NCBI GenBank assembly: GCA_034007705.1
Contig: JAVEQK010000008.1
Location: 52,793-116,792, forward strand
Length of the DNA stretch: 64,000 nucleotides
DNA from: UBA10518 sp022837185
Lineage (GTDB): Bacteria > Desulfobacterota > Desulfobulbia > Desulfobulbales > Desulfobulbaceae
Direction: 5' to 3'
Position numbers and translations under genes: made by a program. The notes below the pieces were generated by a model that had not been told where the DNA came from, did no database searches, and saw only the letters and a list, made by a program, of their open reading frames with translations. This document shows, one piece after another, positions 15,817-25,597 of the stretch (position 1 is the stretch's first letter; each line of letters opens with the position of its first letter).

Positions 15817-17277
15817 ATGGATAAAGCCGTAAGCGGCGGGGCAGGCTCCCCGCCTCGATGTCCCCAGAATCTCGCCCCCATCTGCCGGCGGGTCAGGGAA
15901 AAGATACAGAGTTACGATGAATACAACTTCAGCCCCCGGTATAATGATTTTCTCAAGGCTTTTTTCGACCTGGGCCAGGAATACGATTCCCTGGACGATT
16001 TTTACCGGATCTGCGTCGCCGTTCCCCTGCAGATGAAGTCCGTTCCCTGCGCGCTTTATTTATTTGACGAGAAAAAAGGAGCACTGCAGCTCATCTGCGA
16101 CACCGACGAGGGCCTGTATCCGCAACCTGAACCGGCCCCGCCCTCCATCCACCTGCAGAGCGAATCGTACGAAACGGAATCGTCCTATATTGTTCCCATT
16201 TACAGCAGATCAATTTTCCATACCCCGGCCGAGGACCCGACCGGGGAAAACTGGTTCAAACGTGAAGGCATCGCCGGGAGCAATAAAATTTTCGGAATGC
16301 TGGAGGTGAAACAGCTCGAGAACCTGACGCCGAGTGATAAATTCTTTTATCAGAAATATTGCAACCGGATCGGCTACAACCTGTACAACAAGCTGATCGC
16401 CCAGCAGAACATCGAACACCTCAAGTTCATCAATTCCCTGGTTATGGATATTGAGCACAACATCATTATCCCCAATATGTACTTCAAGCATATTTTTAAC
16501 CAGCTGAAGAAGAAAATTCTTGAAATCCGCGAGATACGGGATGCCCTCAGTGGTCTTGAAGTAGACGCCGAAGACCGGGAGCAGCTTGAAGAATGCCGGC
16601 GCCACAGCGAAACGATCCAGTCGGAAATGATGGCCTATCATTCCGATCTGGTGAAGCACCATGCCAATATCAGTCTTTTCCTGGAAAGTTTGTTCCGGCG
16701 GGAGCACTTTAAGAAGGGGCACCTTGTTCTGCGGCCGAGAAAGTGTTTTGTGGAAAAGGAGATAATCCTGCCCCAGCTCGAACATTACGCCAGCCGTCTG
16801 CGGCTGGCCAAGGTTGACATAGACCGCCCCTTGAACATGCTTGAAGAGGAATTTGAGATCCTGGTCGACGTGGGCCTGCTCGCCCAGGTCTATGCCAACC
16901 TTTTTTCCAATGCCGCCAAGTATGCCGCGGAAATCATCGACCACGACGGCCGGCCCCGCAAAGCAGTAGCGTACGGCCGCGAGCTGGTCGATGATTTCCC
17001 GGAAAAAGGCAAGCAGGGCATCAAATTCAACGTGTTCACCACCGGCCCCCACATCGACCCGGCCGTGGCGGAAAAACTTTTCGAGGAAGGAGTGCGGGGG
17101 GCCGGCACCGAAAACATCCCGGGCACCGGCCACGGCCTCTCGTTCATAAAACACGTTATAGAACTGCATGGCGGCCGGGTCGGGTATGAACCCACCAGGG
17201 AGGGCAACAACTTTTATTTCATCCTGCCGGTTCCTTCCTCGAATCCGCCCTTGAATCGGGGTGACGACAAACATTGA
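15817..17277 (+). CDS. Orphan GAF-domain sensor histidine kinase with variant H-box
   Basis: A soluble kinase of 486 residues without transmembrane segments. Residues about 55-200 are GAF-like (CALYLFDEKKGALQLICD to FFYQKYCNRIGYNLYNKL). The phospho-acceptor region reads DIEHNIIIPN, keeping His and the Pro five residues on but not the usual HELRTP. A long helical segment of about 90 residues precedes the ATPase domain, which has YANLFSNAAKYAAE (N box) and GTGHGLSFIKHVIELHGG. The middle Gly box is weak (FTTGPHIDPAV). It lies 33 bases after pyrR and 64 bases before the U32 gene, with no response regulator beside it. Substrate unknown. Confidence 0.78.
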   Translation: MDKAVSGGAGSPPRCPQNLAPICRRVREKIQSYDEYNFSPRYNDFLKAFFDLGQEYDSLDDFYRICVAVPLQMKSVPCALYLFDEKKGALQLICDTDEGLYPQPEPAPPSIHLQSESYETESSYIVPIYSRSIFHTPAEDPTGENWFKREGIAGSNKIFGMLEVKQLENLTPSDKFFYQKYCNRIGYNLYNKLIAQQNIEHLKFINSLVMDIEHNIIIPNMYFKHIFNQLKKKILEIREIRDALSGLEVDAEDREQLEECRRHSETIQSEMMAYHSDLVKHHANISLFLESLFRREHFKKGHLVLRPRKCFVEKEIILPQLEHYASRLRLAKVDIDRPLNMLEEEFEILVDVGLLAQVYANLFSNAAKYAAEIIDHDGRPRKAVAYGRELVDDFPEKGKQGIKFNVFTTGPHIDPAVAEKLFEEGVRGAGTENIPGTGHGLSFIKHVIELHGGRVGYEPTREGNNFYFILPVPSSNPPLNRGDDKH

Positions 17278-17341
17278 TCGGTCATCGTCCTCTCTGCCAC
17301 CTTATTTTTGTCCGGTTTCCGCCGGCAACGATTCCTTTCCC

Positions 17342-19591
17342 ATGACCAACCGGACAACCAATCCTTCATACATGGAACTGCTGGCCCCGGCCGGTTCGTT
17401 TGCGGCCTTTGAGGCGGCCCTCGAGGAAGGAGCCGACGCGGTGTATGTCGGTGCGCCGGGACTCAATGCCCGGGCCCTGACCCGCGATTTCTCCCTGGCC
17501 GAAGTCGACGCCATGATCCGCCGGGCCCACCGGAGCAAAGCCCGCCTCTACGTCGCCATGAACAGCCTGGTCAAGGAAAACGAGCTGCCCATGGCCGTGG
17601 AAGAGCTGGCCGGCCTTGAAGCAATGCGGCCCGACGCTCTCATCGTTCAGGATATGGGACTGATCAGGCTGGCCCGGCGTCATTTTTCCGACCTGCGGCT
17701 GCATGCCAGCACCCTGATGGCGGCCCATAATTCCCTGGGGGCGGCCGAACTTGCCGGCATGGGCATGCAGCGGATTGTCCTGGCGAGGGAGTTGACCATC
17801 GGGGAAATTGAGATGATCCGCCGCCGGACGACCGCTGAACTCGAGGTTTTTGTCCATGGGGCGATGTGCTTCAGTTTTTCCGGGTTGTGCCTGTTCAGCA
17901 GTCTGCACGGGGGAAAAAGCAGCCTGCGGGGCAGGTGCGTCCAGCCGTGCCGCCGCCGGTATTCCTGGCAGAAGAAGAATGTCGGAATCCGCCGGGGGGG
18001 AACAGCGGGAAAGGACGGTGGGTATCTCTTCTCCATGAACGATTTGTGCGGCATTGATCTCCTGCCAAGGCTGAAGCAGGCGGGCGTGGCCAGTCTGAAG
18101 ATCGAGGGGCGGATGAAGAGCGCGGAATATGTCCGCAAAACTGTTCGGGCCTACCGGCTGCTGCTGGACGCCCATTCCCGGGGCACCCCGGAAAAGGCCC
18201 TGCTGGATGAAGTGCATCAGCTCCTGGACGAGGCCATGGGGCGGAGACGGTCCACCGGTTTTTTTCTGGACCTTCATCCCGGCGAGGCGGTGTCTCCTCA
18301 TCTGTCAGGCAACATAGGAATCATGGTCGGCAAGGTGGGGAAGCTGGACACCTTCTCCCGGGGCGGGGCAGGGGTTCGGTCGGTCCTGACCGTGAATCTG
18401 CGCCGGGAAATCACGCTTGGCGACCGGCTGCGGCTGCACGATGAACGGTCGGGGGAACGGGCCAGCTTCACCCTCCGCTCGCTCAAGGCCGGAAATCGCA
18501 CCGTTCGGCGAGGATCGGCGGGACAGCAGGTCACCATCATCGTCGAGCAGGACCTGTTGCCGGGAAAGCGCAAGTCCTTCCAGGGGAGCCTGTTCAGGGT
18601 CGATGTCGGCGGTTTGGGGAAGGAACAGCCGGTGCCCGTCGGAAGGGCCGGGGGACACGGGAGGACGGAGCCGCGGCCGGATCCCCGGAAGGTGGAACGG
18701 ATTCTGCGGGAGATGGGGAAGACCGGACGGGAATCCGCCGGCCCGGCCGGCCCAAAACGCAGTCCAGGTTCACCAGGGTACCGGTGGTGGGCTCAGGTCC
18801 GTTCCTTCCAGGATATGCGGCAACGGCTGCCTGTTGCGCCGGAGCGGTATATCCTGCCGATGACCCGTGAAAATATCGCTCTGGCGGCCAGGATGTCGGA
18901 TACATCACGGTCCAGGCTTTCCAGTATTGTCTGGCGCCTTCCTCCCGTCATCGCCGAAGAGGAGATCTCCTGGTACGCATCTTCCCTTGCCGTGCTCATC
19001 GAGGGAGGATGTACCGATTTTCAGCTTGGCCACTGGACCCAGAGAAGATTCTTCCGTGACTGCCTCGCCGCCGCGCCGGGACAGGTCAGGCTGCATGGGG
19101 ACTATACCTTCAACATCCTCAACAGCATGAGCCTGCACTGCCTGCATGAGCTGGGTTTCGCCGGCCTGCAGTTCTCCATTGAGACGGACCGGGAAAATCT
19201 GGCCCTGGCTCTGGCCGGATTCCGGAACAGTTCCCCAAGGACCGGGGGTGAAGGCGGCTGCCGCATCGGGCTGTATGTGTACGGCAGGCCCTCCCTGTTC
19301 ACCGCCAGGCTGGATGACCGCCGTTTTCAGTACGGCAGGCGGTTTGTCAGCCCCAGGGGCGAGGTGTTTGTCCTTGACCGCGGGGCAGGAGTGACCTCGG
19401 CCCGTTCCGTCGTGCCGTTTTCCCTGCTGGAATGGAGCCGGGAACTTGCCCTCCTGGGGCTGGACTACCTGGTGATCGATTTCAGCGAGGGAAATTGCAA
19501 AAAAAACATGATGGAGTTTATTGCCCGCTTCAGCCGGCGGGGTGGAAACCTGCCTGTATTGACGGGAAATTACGACGGCGTGCTGCTCTGA
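17342..19591 (+). CDS. Peptidase U32 family protein (RNA hydroxylation type)
   Basis: 749 residues from ATG 17342, where the family begins (MELLAPAGSFAAFEAALEEGADAVYVG); an ATG further upstream overlaps the kinase gene. The N-terminal U32 barrel carries the Cys cluster C...FSGLC...GRCVQPCRRRY expected for an iron-sulphur site, and the FSMNDLCGIDLLPRLKQAGVASLKIEGRMKS motif region. The C-terminal half (about 400-749) has a beta-barrel like segment and a second U32-like repeat. E. coli relatives RlhA and TrhP hydroxylate rRNA or tRNA rather than cleave protein; which applies here cannot be told. It probably ends its unit at the hairpin at 19610-19632. Confidence 0.85.
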   Translation: MTNRTTNPSYMELLAPAGSFAAFEAALEEGADAVYVGAPGLNARALTRDFSLAEVDAMIRRAHRSKARLYVAMNSLVKENELPMAVEELAGLEAMRPDALIVQDMGLIRLARRHFSDLRLHASTLMAAHNSLGAAELAGMGMQRIVLARELTIGEIEMIRRRTTAELEVFVHGAMCFSFSGLCLFSSLHGGKSSLRGRCVQPCRRRYSWQKKNVGIRRGGTAGKDGGYLFSMNDLCGIDLLPRLKQAGVASLKIEGRMKSAEYVRKTVRAYRLLLDAHSRGTPEKALLDEVHQLLDEAMGRRRSTGFFLDLHPGEAVSPHLSGNIGIMVGKVGKLDTFSRGGAGVRSVLTVNLRREITLGDRLRLHDERSGERASFTLRSLKAGNRTVRRGSAGQQVTIIVEQDLLPGKRKSFQGSLFRVDVGGLGKEQPVPVGRAGGHGRTEPRPDPRKVERILREMGKTGRESAGPAGPKRSPGSPGYRWWAQVRSFQDMRQRLPVAPERYILPMTRENIALAARMSDTSRSRLSSIVWRLPPVIAEEEISWYASSLAVLIEGGCTDFQLGHWTQRRFFRDCLAAAPGQVRLHGDYTFNILNSMSLHCLHELGFAGLQFSIETDRENLALALAGFRNSSPRTGGEGGCRIGLYVYGRPSLFTARLDDRRFQYGRRFVSPRGEVFVLDRGAGVTSARSVVPFSLLEWSRELALLGLDYLVIDFSEGNCKKNMMEFIARFSRRGGNLPVLTGNYDGVLL

Positions 19592-19609
19592 ATGTCCCTC
19601 TTCCCCTGT

Positions 19610-19632
19610 CGGCCCGGCCATGAGCCGGGCCG
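19610..19632 (+). terminator. Hairpin after the U32 gene, possible terminator
   Basis: A perfect 9-bp stem CGGCCCGGC/GCCGGGCCG with the loop CATGA begins 19 bases after the stop codon. No T tract follows, so it may act as a weak or Rho-assisted terminator or as an mRNA 3' stabiliser. Confidence 0.4.
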
Positions 19633-19756
19633 GTAAAGAGAGCCGCAGGTATCCCCGTCATGCCCCGCGCCGGCGGAATCATTCCGGCGGACCGGCCCTG
19701 GTTCCGGCCTTCATTTTCTCCTGCCCGGTTCCGCTCCCGCCGGCAAGGTTCTTGCC

Positions 19757-19785
19757 TTGACAAACCGCGGCCTTTCCTTTAGTAC
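19757..19785 (+). promoter_or_regulatory. Sigma-70 promoter for the LPS operon
   Basis: TTGACA (19757-19762, perfect -35), 17 bases, TAGTAC (19780-19785, four of six). It is the only strong candidate in the 307-base gap before msbA; the rest of that gap holds only the hairpin at 19610-19632. Six tightly spaced plus-strand genes follow, running into the gsp operon. Confidence 0.6.
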
Positions 19786-19898
19786 TGCATGATTACCTTT
19801 TCCCCCGTACCCGATGGTTCAGGGATGGACAACAGTGCGGAAGATTGAAGTCAGCCAGCGCATTATCTCCCCTGGAAGCCGCGACGGTTCAAGACAAT

Positions 19899-21620
19899 AT
19901 GACGAATAAAGAGATCCTCTTCAGGCTTTTCCAGGTCATCCGGCCCTATTCGAAAAAGTTGATCATCGCCATGGCGGCAATGGTCGTTGTCGCCGGGTTT
20001 CAGGCGGCACAGGCCTATATGGTCAAATATGTCGTCGACGACATATTCGTCGACAAAAACGAACTCCTGCTGAAGATCCTTCCCCTGGCCCTGCTGGCTA
20101 TTTTCTGCGTCAAGGGTGTCTTTTACTTCATCTACTCCTACATCCTCGAATGGGTCGGCCAGTGCGTCATCCGCGACCTGCGAAACGGGATCTACGAACA
20201 TATCCATTCCCTGTCGTTGAATTTTTTTTACAGGCATTCCACCGGCAGCCTGACCTCCCGAATCATCAATGACGTCGCCCTGCTTCAAGGAGCGGTGTCC
20301 AGTGCCCTGATCCGGATACTGCGGGACGCCCTCTCGGTTGTCGGCCTCATCGGGGTTATTTTTTACATGGACTGGCGGCTGGCCACCCTCTCCATGCTTT
20401 TTCTTCCCCTTGCCTCCATCCCCATTGTCTATTTCGGCAGGCGGTTCCGCCAGGTCAGCACCAGCTACCAGGAAACCCTCGGCGAGGCCTCGGGCATCCT
20501 GCATGAAACCATTGCCGGAGCCCGCATTGTCAAGGCCTTCTGCATGGAGCACTATGAAAAATTGCGCTTCGGCAGAAAAATTGACGAAATCTTCAACATC
20601 CTGATGAAGGAAAACTGGTACCGGAGCTTCTCCCACCCGCTCATAGAGGTGATAGGGGGACTGGCCATGGCCCTGATCATCTGGTTCGGCGGCTACCAGG
20701 TCCTGCAGGGCAACTCGACTCCCGGTTCCTTCATATCGTTTCTCACCGCCCTGATCATGCTGTATGAGCCGATCAAGGGAGTCAGCAAGATCAATTCCAC
20801 CATTCAGACCGGGATGGCGGCCGCCAACCGTATTTTTTCCCTGCTGGACATCCGTTCGGATATTGTCGAGAAGGAGCAGGCGGAAGAACTGCAGCCCTTT
20901 GCCCGGGAAATCGAGTTTGCCGATGCCGTTTTTGCCTATGGCAGGGAAGAACCGGTTCTGCACGGGATCAACCTGCGGGTGCGGAAGGGGGAAATCCTGG
21001 CCGTGGTCGGCCCCAGCGGCAGCGGTAAAACAACCCTGTCCAACCTGATTCCCCGTTTTTATGATGTCAGGGAGGGAGCGGTGCGGGTGGACGGCCGGGA
21101 TGTCCGGGATGTCACCCTGAAATCGCTGCGCCGGCAGATAGCCATGGTCACCCAGCAGACGATCCTGTTCAACGATACCGTCTATAACAACATCGCCTAT
21201 GGACGGGAAGGCTGTACGCGGGAAGAGGTCATCGAAGCGGCCCGTGCCGCCTATGCTATTGATTTTATTGAGGAGCTCCCCATGGGGTTCGACACGGTGA
21301 TCGGCGAGTCCGGGGCAAGGCTGTCCGGGGGCGAGCGGCAGCGGGTTTCCATCGCCCGGGCCCTGTTGAAGGATACGCCCATCCTGATACTCGATGAGGC
21401 CACCTCGTCCCTGGATACGGAGTCGGAACGCCAGGTCCAGAAGGCGCTGGAAAATCTGATGCAGCACCGCACCACCATCGTCATTGCCCACCGCCTGTCC
21501 ACCATCAAGAACGCCGACAGAATCATCGTGATGAAAGAGGGCAGGATCGTTGAGGAGGGCACCCATGATGAACTGCTCGCTTTGGGGGGCGAATATCGGA
21601 TTCTCCACAACATGCAGTAA
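19899..21620 (+). CDS. msbA: Lipid A exporter ABC transporter, MsbA type
   Basis: 573 residues from ATG 19899; a TTG 18 codons upstream is possible but adds non-family sequence. Half transporter of the inner membrane that flips lipid A-core. Six transmembrane helices fill residues about 15-310, then the ATPase: GPSGSGKTTLSNL (Walker A), Q-loop VTQQTILFNDT, signature LSGGERQRVSIARAL, Walker B ILILDEATSSLDTESE and the switch His in VIAHRLST. The four following genes all concern LPS sugar assembly, which supports lipid A as the substrate rather than a drug. Confidence 0.9.
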   Translation: MTNKEILFRLFQVIRPYSKKLIIAMAAMVVVAGFQAAQAYMVKYVVDDIFVDKNELLLKILPLALLAIFCVKGVFYFIYSYILEWVGQCVIRDLRNGIYEHIHSLSLNFFYRHSTGSLTSRIINDVALLQGAVSSALIRILRDALSVVGLIGVIFYMDWRLATLSMLFLPLASIPIVYFGRRFRQVSTSYQETLGEASGILHETIAGARIVKAFCMEHYEKLRFGRKIDEIFNILMKENWYRSFSHPLIEVIGGLAMALIIWFGGYQVLQGNSTPGSFISFLTALIMLYEPIKGVSKINSTIQTGMAAANRIFSLLDIRSDIVEKEQAEELQPFAREIEFADAVFAYGREEPVLHGINLRVRKGEILAVVGPSGSGKTTLSNLIPRFYDVREGAVRVDGRDVRDVTLKSLRRQIAMVTQQTILFNDTVYNNIAYGREGCTREEVIEAARAAYAIDFIEELPMGFDTVIGESGARLSGGERQRVSIARALLKDTPILILDEATSSLDTESERQVQKALENLMQHRTTIVIAHRLSTIKNADRIIVMKEGRIVEEGTHDELLALGGEYRILHNMQ

Positions 21621-21682
21621 ATGGACGGTCCGGCCGGTGTCGGCCGGATATATCATATGCGAAGGAAAGTTTCAGATTGAAC

Positions 21683-22810
21683 ATGACACCCTCCAAAGCT
21701 CCCCTGATCCTCCATACCGACTGGTCGCGCAGTTTTGGAGGGCAGGAAATACGAACCTTGACGGAACTCAGGGAAATGCGGCGCCTCGGCTTTCGCTGCC
21801 GCCTGCTCGTCCCGGCGGAAAGCGAACTTGCCCGCCGTGGAGCGGCGGAGGGACTGACGGTTTACCCGGTGGAATTCAACTCCAAGTTTCACCTTCCGTC
21901 CTGGAGAAGGCTGGCCGCGGCCTTCAGAACACTGCGGCCGGCCGTCGTCAACACCCATTCCTCCGAAGACAGTTGGATGGCCGGCGCCGTGGCCAGAATG
22001 TGCGGAGTGCCGCTTATCGTCCGTACCCGGCATGTTCTGTCGCCGGTTTCCTCCACCTTCAGCTACACATTTTTCCCCCATGTCATCCTGGCCTGCAGTG
22101 AAGCCATCCGGGAGGGGTTGATCGAACAGGGGGTTGCCGCCGAAAAGATCGTGGTCCAGCCCACCGGAGTCGATGAGGAACGCTTCCGCTTTTCCATGGC
22201 CAAGCGCAGGGAGATCCGGGAGCGCTACGACATCGGCGAAGGGGAAATCCTGGTCGGCAACGTCGGTTTTCTGCGCGAGTACAAGGGGCACATCTTCATC
22301 ATCAAGACAGCCGCCGAGATGCCGGAGGAATACAGGTTCATGCTGGTGGGGGGCGGTCAGGATCTGCCCCTCCTGCAGGCCGAGGCGGACAGCCGGGGAC
22401 TCGGGGACAGGTTAATTTTCGCCGGCCACCAGGAACGGCCGGAGGATTTCTTTTCCGCCTTTGATATCCTGTTTTTCTCTTCCAGGGATACGGAAGGCAT
22501 TGCCCAGTCATTCATCCAGGGCCTGCTCTACGGCCTGCCGCTGCTGGTCTGCAGGACTCCCTCCCTTCTGGAGCCCCTGACAAGCGTTCGGAATTACCGT
22601 CTCATCGAGTATGACGACGTGGCGTCGGCGAAGGAGGGATTGCTGTACCTGAGCTCCGTACCGCGGGGCGACGGGCAGGCGGTGGAGGCGCAGAGACGGG
22701 CGCTGGCTGCCCGCTATGGGCTGCGGGCAATGATCGACAATCTGCTGCGGATCTATGCGCGGTTCGGAATTGCGCCTCCGGCGGACGCAGATGGAATAAA
22801 CTTCCCTTGA
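21683..22810 (+). CDS. Glycosyltransferase family 4, probable LPS core enzyme
   Basis: 375 residues. The N-terminal half (SFGGQEIRTLTELREMRRLGFRC) is the acceptor-binding fold; the C-terminal half is the nucleotide-sugar fold with VGNVGFLREYKG, LVGGGQD, FAGHQERPEDFFSAFDILFFSSRDTEGIAQSFIQGL, matching the GT4 pattern with the conserved Glu. A TTG six bases upstream is closer to the ribosome site AAGGAAAG and may be the true start. It is cytoplasmic. The sugar and acceptor cannot be read from sequence; position next to msbA and waaL points to the LPS core. Confidence 0.85.
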   Translation: MTPSKAPLILHTDWSRSFGGQEIRTLTELREMRRLGFRCRLLVPAESELARRGAAEGLTVYPVEFNSKFHLPSWRRLAAAFRTLRPAVVNTHSSEDSWMAGAVARMCGVPLIVRTRHVLSPVSSTFSYTFFPHVILACSEAIREGLIEQGVAAEKIVVQPTGVDEERFRFSMAKRREIRERYDIGEGEILVGNVGFLREYKGHIFIIKTAAEMPEEYRFMLVGGGQDLPLLQAEADSRGLGDRLIFAGHQERPEDFFSAFDILFFSSRDTEGIAQSFIQGLLYGLPLLVCRTPSLLEPLTSVRNYRLIEYDDVASAKEGLLYLSSVPRGDGQAVEAQRRALAARYGLRAMIDNLLRIYARFGIAPPADADGINFP

Positions 22811-22888
22811 GGCGGAGACCCGTCGCGGGGGGTGGAGCTGCACCGGCTGGACCGCACGGGTGCCGCAAAATGACGTGATGGACGGATC

Positions 22889-24094
22889 ATGAAACAACAA
22901 GCTTCAGTCGCTGCCGCCCGGGTCAATTCCTGGCTCATGCCCCTGCTGGCCATGAGCCTGCCCCTGTCCACCGCGGCGGTTACCGTGCTGGCGCTGCTCA
23001 TCGCCGCCGCCTGGGCCATAGAAGGCGATTATGCTCGTAAATTCAAGGAAATGATCGGTAACAAGGTCAGCCTTGCCCTGATTATCTTTTTACTGCTGTA
23101 CATCCTGGGCATTGCCTGGAGTGGGGATAAAAGCTCCGCTGTGGAGATCATCGACAAACAGTGGAAACTTTTCCTGATGCCGCTGTTTCTCACCATGGTC
23201 CGGCCGGAGCACCGGCGGCGGAACATCTATTTTTTTCTGGCCGGCCTGACCGCCGCCATGGTGCTGACCTATCTGGCCTGGTTTGAACTGTACCATTACG
23301 GCGGGGTCACAAGGGAGCATCCGACCAGAAAGGTATTCCACGTGGTGTATAATCCCATGCTGGCCTTCGGGTTTTATCTGGTGGTGCATGAGATCCTGTG
23401 GGGCGGAGCGGGCAGGGCCGGGCGGATCGGTTTGGTCCTTCTGGCCGGGGCAATGGCCATGAATATGTTCATAACCGAGGGCAGGGCGGGACAGGCAGCA
23501 TTTTTTGCCATGATCGTTCTGCTGCTGCTCCAGTATTTCAACTGGAATCTGCTCAAGGGCCTGTTCTGGGCGGCGATTGTCATTCCCGTCCTGTTCACCG
23601 CCCAGTACAATCTCAGTCCGACCTTTCAGCAGCGGGTGAACGCGGCCTGGTCCGAAGCCGCGGCCTGCAAAACCGACCCGGGGACATCGATCGGCATGCG
23701 CCTTCTGTTCTGGCGGAATTCCTGGGAAATCATCAGGGAGAATCCGCTCATCGGGGTCGGGACCGGCGACTTCAAACAGGCGTATGCGGAGGTGAACGCC
23801 CGGCGGAGCCCAGGCATGCTGGTCACCGACAACCCCCACAACCAGTATGTTCTCGTTCTCTCCCATCTGGGGCTGGTCGGCCTGGTTTCCCTGCTGGCCG
23901 TGTTTGCCGTCCAGGTCAGGCAGGCCTTTGTGACAAGGGACGGGCTGCAGCGGATGCGGCTGGCGCTGCCGGTTCTTTTTCTCCTGATAATGATGAGCGA
24001 GTCCTATCTGCTTGTTTTTGAAACGGGATTTCTTTTTTCTCTGTTCAGCGGCGTGCTGTATAAAACGGAAAGCGGCCGCGCACAGATCGCGTAG
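22889..24094 (+). CDS. waaL: O-antigen ligase family membrane protein
   Basis: 401 residues with about ten hydrophobic segments and a large periplasmic loop after residue 240 (NLSPTFQQRVNAAWSEAAAC to HNQYVLVLSHLGL). That loop contains RLLFWRNSWEIIRENPLIGVGTGDF and NPHNQYV, the Wzy_C/O-antigen ligase pattern, including the conserved Arg and His. It would join O-polysaccharide to lipid A-core at the periplasmic face. Wzy polymerases share the fold, so ligase is favoured by its place between MsbA and core glycosyltransferases. Confidence 0.82.
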   Translation: MKQQASVAAARVNSWLMPLLAMSLPLSTAAVTVLALLIAAAWAIEGDYARKFKEMIGNKVSLALIIFLLLYILGIAWSGDKSSAVEIIDKQWKLFLMPLFLTMVRPEHRRRNIYFFLAGLTAAMVLTYLAWFELYHYGGVTREHPTRKVFHVVYNPMLAFGFYLVVHEILWGGAGRAGRIGLVLLAGAMAMNMFITEGRAGQAAFFAMIVLLLLQYFNWNLLKGLFWAAIVIPVLFTAQYNLSPTFQQRVNAAWSEAAACKTDPGTSIGMRLLFWRNSWEIIRENPLIGVGTGDFKQAYAEVNARRSPGMLVTDNPHNQYVLVLSHLGLVGLVSLLAVFAVQVRQAFVTRDGLQRMRLALPVLFLLIMMSESYLLVFETGFLFSLFSGVLYKTESGRAQIA

Positions 24095-24103
24095 GCTAAG
24101 AAT

Positions 24104-25399
24104 ATGGACAAACGATACTGGCTTATTCTGTCTTACCGGGCAAACATCGACGGCTCGGCCTGCGCCCAGCACATCGATGACAGACTGCCCATCCTCCGTG
24201 AGCGGGGCATCACCCCGGTGCTGCTGACAGGAACCATCGGCGGCCGTTCCCAACACTTTCCCCATTTCCGCTGCCTGTCCATTGCCCCCTCGGGCATCCG
24301 CTTTGAACTGCGCCATTATCTGCGCAAGCGTTTGCCGAAAAGATGGCAGTTCAAACTGGTGGAGACAATCCTGCTGCTGCCGGTGCTTCCCTTTTATCTG
24401 CTCGAAAAGCTCATCATCAACCTGGAGAGTGAATGGTCCTGGTTCTTCCTCACCTCCATCCGGGGCTACTTCCTCTGCCGTCGCTTCCGGCCCGAGGTGA
24501 TTTATTCGACCGGGGGGACGGCATCGGCCCATGTGGCCGCTGATATTATCAGCGGCCTGACCGGCCTGCCCTGGCTGGCGGAGACCCAGGATCCCCTGGT
24601 GCATGACCGGGACTGGCGGAGAGGGAAGACCGTGCTCAAGGTGTACAGCTGGCTGGAGACGCGGATCTGCCGGAAGGCGGATGCGTTCATATTCCTGGCC
24701 GAGGCCGCCCGCGCCAACTCGGGGAGCCGGACCGGGATGCCGGAATGCGGAACCGTGATCTATCCGGGCGCTGAACCGGCCATGTTCCAGAGCGGCCTCT
24801 ATGCTAAAGGGCACCGGTGTCATTTCGCCCATTTCGGCACCCTCAACGGAACCAGGAACCTGGTGGTGTTTCTGCAGGCGGTGCGCCTGCTGCTTGACAG
24901 CGACCGGATCGATGCGGACAGGATCCGGATTGACATCTACGGCTCCCTGGACGGAGGGTCGCGGCGGGCGATCAAACAGTTCGGACTGGGGGCCATCGTG
25001 GCCGATCATGGGATCCTGACCCGCCGCCAGGCGCTTGCCGCCATGCAGAAAACCGACTGTCTGCTGCTGATCCAGAATACGATATTCTTCTCGACGGAAA
25101 CCATTCCTTCCAAAGTGTACGAATATCTGCTGAGCGGTCGGCCGATCCTCGGCCTTGTGCATCATAATGACGAATTGAGGGATATGCTCCTGAACAGCGG
25201 CAATTTTCCGGTCCCGGCGGATCAGCCGGAAGCCGTGGCCGATGCGGTGGACAATATCATGCAGCGCTTCCGGGACGACTCGCTGAGCACCTGGGTACCG
25301 TACCCCGACTGGACGGTGGCCGCGGCGGTTGATCAACTGCTCCGGCTCGGCGGTAAGGCGATCCGGCGCCGCGCCGGGCAGGGAGAACGGCAGGGATAA
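24104..25399 (+). CDS. Glycosyltransferase, GT-B fold
   Basis: 431 residues. The first half has two hydrophobic stretches near residues 88-105 (TILLLPVLPFYLLEK), suggesting attachment to the inner membrane. Acceptor region PEVIYSTGGTASAHVAADIISG, nucleotide-binding half with HFAHFGTLNGTRNLVVFLQAV and IPSKVYEYLLSGRPILGLV, the last being the usual donor-binding Glu segment. Nine bases separate it from waaL. Donor and acceptor unknown; likely extends the LPS core or O-unit. Confidence 0.8.
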   Translation: MDKRYWLILSYRANIDGSACAQHIDDRLPILRERGITPVLLTGTIGGRSQHFPHFRCLSIAPSGIRFELRHYLRKRLPKRWQFKLVETILLLPVLPFYLLEKLIINLESEWSWFFLTSIRGYFLCRRFRPEVIYSTGGTASAHVAADIISGLTGLPWLAETQDPLVHDRDWRRGKTVLKVYSWLETRICRKADAFIFLAEAARANSGSRTGMPECGTVIYPGAEPAMFQSGLYAKGHRCHFAHFGTLNGTRNLVVFLQAVRLLLDSDRIDADRIRIDIYGSLDGGSRRAIKQFGLGAIVADHGILTRRQALAAMQKTDCLLLIQNTIFFSTETIPSKVYEYLLSGRPILGLVHHNDELRDMLLNSGNFPVPADQPEAVADAVDNIMQRFRDDSLSTWVPYPDWTVAAAVDQLLRLGGKAIRRRAGQGERQG

Positions 25400-25597
25400 A
25401 CTGCCCGGCACCCCGGTATCGCGGGGTCCGGCGGAGTGGCTGCCGCCCCTGTTTTTCCAGTGGTGGGCCCGGACTTTTCGGGTATACTGGGGAAAAGGGA
25501 AGCCCGCGGAAAGGGTCTGCGGAGCAAAGCTCCCCCCGCCGGCTGTTTTCTGCCCCGGAAGGACCCCTGACCATTTCGACCGATCCCGGAGGAAGCA

